64,000 nucleotides of DNA, taken from positions 771,853 to 835,852 of the forward strand of contig JANAVB010006999.1 of NCBI GenBank assembly GCA_029216955.1, read 5' to 3'. The position numbers and the translations under genes are program-made. The stretch's first letter is position 1. Every line of letters starts with the position of its first letter. This DNA is from Iris pallida (Eukaryota; Streptophyta; Magnoliopsida; Asparagales; Iridaceae). Below the pieces are notes generated by a model. That model saw nothing but the letters and a program-made list of their open reading frames with translations, had not been told where the DNA came from and searched no databases. This document shows positions 61,655 through 64,000 of the stretch, piece after piece.

Positions 61655-62040
61655 GTTTTGACCTCGGTTGACCGTTTTGACCAAAAGTCAACGAAAGTCA
61701 ACCGAGAGTCAAACTTAGCCTATAAGTGACTAGATTTGACCGAAACCAAACCAGAGTTGACCAGTTGACTGAAAGTCAACAGTTGGTCAACATTTGACTA
61801 GTTTGACCTAGGGTTGACCCAGGGTTGACTCAGTATTGACCAGAGTTGACCAGAGTTGACTTTTTGACCAAAAGTCAACTGTAAGTCAACCCTTGACCCA
61901 GATTGATCTAGTTTGACATGGATTGACTTCCTGTGACCTTGTTTGACCTTGGTTGTCCTAGTGTGACCCAGTTTGGCTCAGTATGACCTAGTTTAGCTTG
62001 GTGTGACTTAGTTTGACCTAGTTTTGACTTAGACTTGTAT
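61655..62040 (+). promoter_or_regulatory. Dense TTGAC (W-box core) cluster in solo LTR
   Basis: By hand count about 20 TTGAC and 7 GTCAA cores lie within some 385 bp, many as TTGACC or TTGACT, often spaced by about 10-20 bases. TTGACY is the core bound by WRKY transcription factors. A smaller cluster exists in the related LTRs (16240-16320, 23600-23680). Binding is inference; the cluster may also be a decayed tandem repeat. Confidence 0.6.
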
Positions 62041-63407
62041 ATCATGACTAGATTAGCTTTCCTTTCATTATTAAACCATGTTTTGACTTGTAGTATCTCA
62101 TCTTTAGGTCTGTGATTACTCTGAGCATCTGTTCACCTTATCATCTCAGGACCACAGACGAGTACATTCACTGATAGTTTTTATTGTCTTGATATCTGCT
62201 ATATCCGATTCAGTTGTAGTGTCTTACTTGATTTCCAGACACGATAGTTTACGGACTAGTATATGTCGGATCCTGTCATAAGATGTTGTTCCCGGATTAC
62301 TTGGTATATTGGTACAAGATTTGATTTGTTACTTGTACTTGTATAGACATGGACTTGGGAGTGGGCTGATCACCTGCTTTTGAATCTCGTGTCATGACGT
62401 GTTATGTCCGGGTCCTTTATACTATTCGGGGATGGGGAGTTATTAGTGGTTGTGTGATCAAAATCCCCACTTGTTCTTCACACTTGTACTCGTCACTTGT
62501 CCATAGCTACTTGTTCATAACTTTCCATGGTGACCGGCCTTATTCTTTACACTCGTACTGGTCACTTGTTCGTAGCCGGTCGGATGGAAAGCCTGAACAT
62601 GTTTTTCCCAAGCCGATCACATAACGCACTAATAATTCAAGGCACCTTTTATATTTATTATCGGGAAGGCTAAGTTCTGTTCGGGAGAAGGGTTACAACC
62701 CCGGTCCTTGTTTGGTTTAAGGGTTGTAACTCGGCTTCCGAATAGTTCCCAAGTCGCCCTATATATATATATATTGTCTTCCTTTTCAGTACTCACACTT
62801 TAAGACATATTTCCAGTTGATTTTGTCTTGTATTTTATTACACTGTCTCTTATAGAATTTGTCAATTCATATGGAACTGCTGTTGGTGTTTGTACTTGCT
62901 CATTTTCCTGACAGGATACCGTTGATATATTACAGATGATTCTCAGGCATATTGCCCGACCTATTATGGGGTCGAGTCAGATGGAGTAGGCCTGGACCAT
63001 GGCTTGTTAGTAGAGCCACTAGACTTTGCTCACCCAGAGTAGTGTAGCTTAGTTAGGTTTGCCTGGTCTGCGAGCCAGCTAGTACTTTTCAGACTGTAGA
63101 TTTTTATACTATATTTCTGTGACTCTGTGGTGTTGTGTATAGCTTTGGGCTTGTGTAGATCTTGAACTTATTTCCTGCTTTTATCTATCACATTTCCTTT
63201 CCGTACTATCTACCTTAGTTTTACTTTGTGATTGAGACTGTATTGCTATGTCACCTCCATTCGGAGTGTATATACTGTACAGGTACCTTTATCTGTTTTA
63301 GTCGTAGTATTTACAGACCCTATATACAGCATTCTACCGCCGATTCTGCGGCGTAGGCTGGACGTAACCACGTGCTCGTGCCCCTCTTCAGGGCGCGGGT
63401 CGTGACA

Positions 63408-63720
63408 CTAACAGAAACAGAAAAATCACTCATGTGTTGGCACCAGCGTCATTTTGTGTATCATCCTGGCCATCAAGCTAGAGATCTGGAACCTCCTCTT
63501 TCTCGGACCCTAAATATGAAATCATGACAAGTAAAACCCTACCAAGCAGAATGCCACAAACAAAGCCCAAAAAATGCAAAACACAAATACAGGGGGAAAA
63601 TGCAGTAAAGACAAGCACCGGAGCACGGTACCAATGTTTTGAGAAGGCAGAAAAGACATGAGAGTAAACTAGCTATCAAGCATATAAAAAAAGACAAGCT
63701 ATCATACTAAGGCAAGCATA
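63408..63720. repeat. Segmental duplication copy C, right part
   Basis: Begins with CTAACAGAAACAGAAAAATC and aligns with 55835-56130, and more weakly with copy A 1885-2080, through GAGAGTAAACTAGCTATCA. Homology fades after about 63720. Confidence 0.82.
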
Positions 63721-64000
63721 CCATGCAATAGCAGTCCTAGGGGTTGCCATTGTTAGCTACATATGTGAGCCTAATTACTAATGTAAGTTGAGAATCCCCT
63801 CACAACATTGTCTAATAACAACAAGGTCAAAGGCTATCCTCAATAGAGCCTGGGGATGCACATCCATAATCATACAGAATAGTCGTTGTGGAGAGTGGGT
63901 AAGGAAAGAAAACAAAAAAAAGGCCAGTCATGTGCACAAAGCACAAAACACAAGATGTAAATCCAGCATGCAAAGATGAGGAATGTAGGGTCATCGGGGT
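63721..64000. other. Unassigned sequence at window end
   Basis: No gene or repeat recognised; the 63-codon frame at 63788 has no motif. Confidence 0.35.

Larger units (their letters stand above)
59132..63407 (+). mobile_element. Very long solo LTR (4.28 kb), gypsy-like
   Basis: Ends are TGTCACCTCCAG and GGGTCGTGACA. The duplication CTAAC flanks it (59127-59131, 63408-63412), and copy B has the uninterrupted site near 55840. Start, end and several internal blocks resemble the LTRs at 13835 and 21197, such as TTCTACCGCCGA, CTGCGGCGTAGGCTG and CGTGACA near the right end, so it is a related family. Features inside: TA/GT microsatellite near 60440-60780, a palindrome at 60941-60961, and a dense TTGAC cluster at 61655-62040. 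Short frames within it are not credible genes. Confidence 0.9.

Overview
This window is nuclear DNA from a flowering plant. It holds pentatricopeptide-repeat (PPR) genes of the Restorer-of-fertility-like type, L1-type LINEs whose ORF1 has a DUF4283-like domain and a CCHC knuckle, Ty1/copia and Ty3/gypsy-type LTR elements primed by initiator-methionine tRNA, and non-autonomous Mutator-like and hAT-like elements. The species cannot be named from the sequence. I see no intact protein-coding gene; almost everything recognisable is a broken gene or a mobile element, many of them nested.

Layout. 1-772: a T-poor A-rich tandem array and the end of a DNA transposon. 783-2846: left part of a segmental duplication (copy A). 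3911-9478: a full-length but decayed LINE (LINE-1, + strand) embedded in TA microsatellite. 10556-30837 (minus strand): one large PPR gene (about 1,052 residues before disruption) split by a copia element (13158-29876; target duplication TCTCG). That copia element is itself split by a long-LTR element without coding capacity (13835-24845; target duplication ATCAT). 31176-32654: a Mutator-like non-autonomous element with a 9-bp duplication. 33679-35775: a 5'-truncated LINE (LINE-3, +). 35898-49966: a second full-length LINE (LINE-2, minus), carrying a 7.2-kb non-coding LTR element (37889-45090; duplication CCCAT) and a 1.9-kb solo LTR (47340-49226; duplication GTGGA). 53131-58402: copy B of the duplication, ending in a 5'-truncated PPR copy. 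58590-63720: partial copy C, interrupted by a 4.3-kb solo LTR (59132-63407; duplication CTAAC).

How the parts relate. The PPR locus has been tandemly duplicated and then overwritten by transposons, as is common at Rf-like PPR clusters. Every nested insertion could be resolved by matching target-site duplications and, for LINE-2, by comparing its broken sequence with LINE-1. The most unusual material is (a) the LINE family, which lies within (TA)n, ends in a conserved small hairpin followed by (TA)n, and has about 78-bp GC-rich repeated units in its 5' UTR, (b) the highly homogenised 105-bp PPR repeat array, whose specificity residues predict a U-rich target, and (c) a dense cluster of TTGAC (W-box core) motifs in a long LTR family. 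I found no tRNA, rRNA or CRISPR features.
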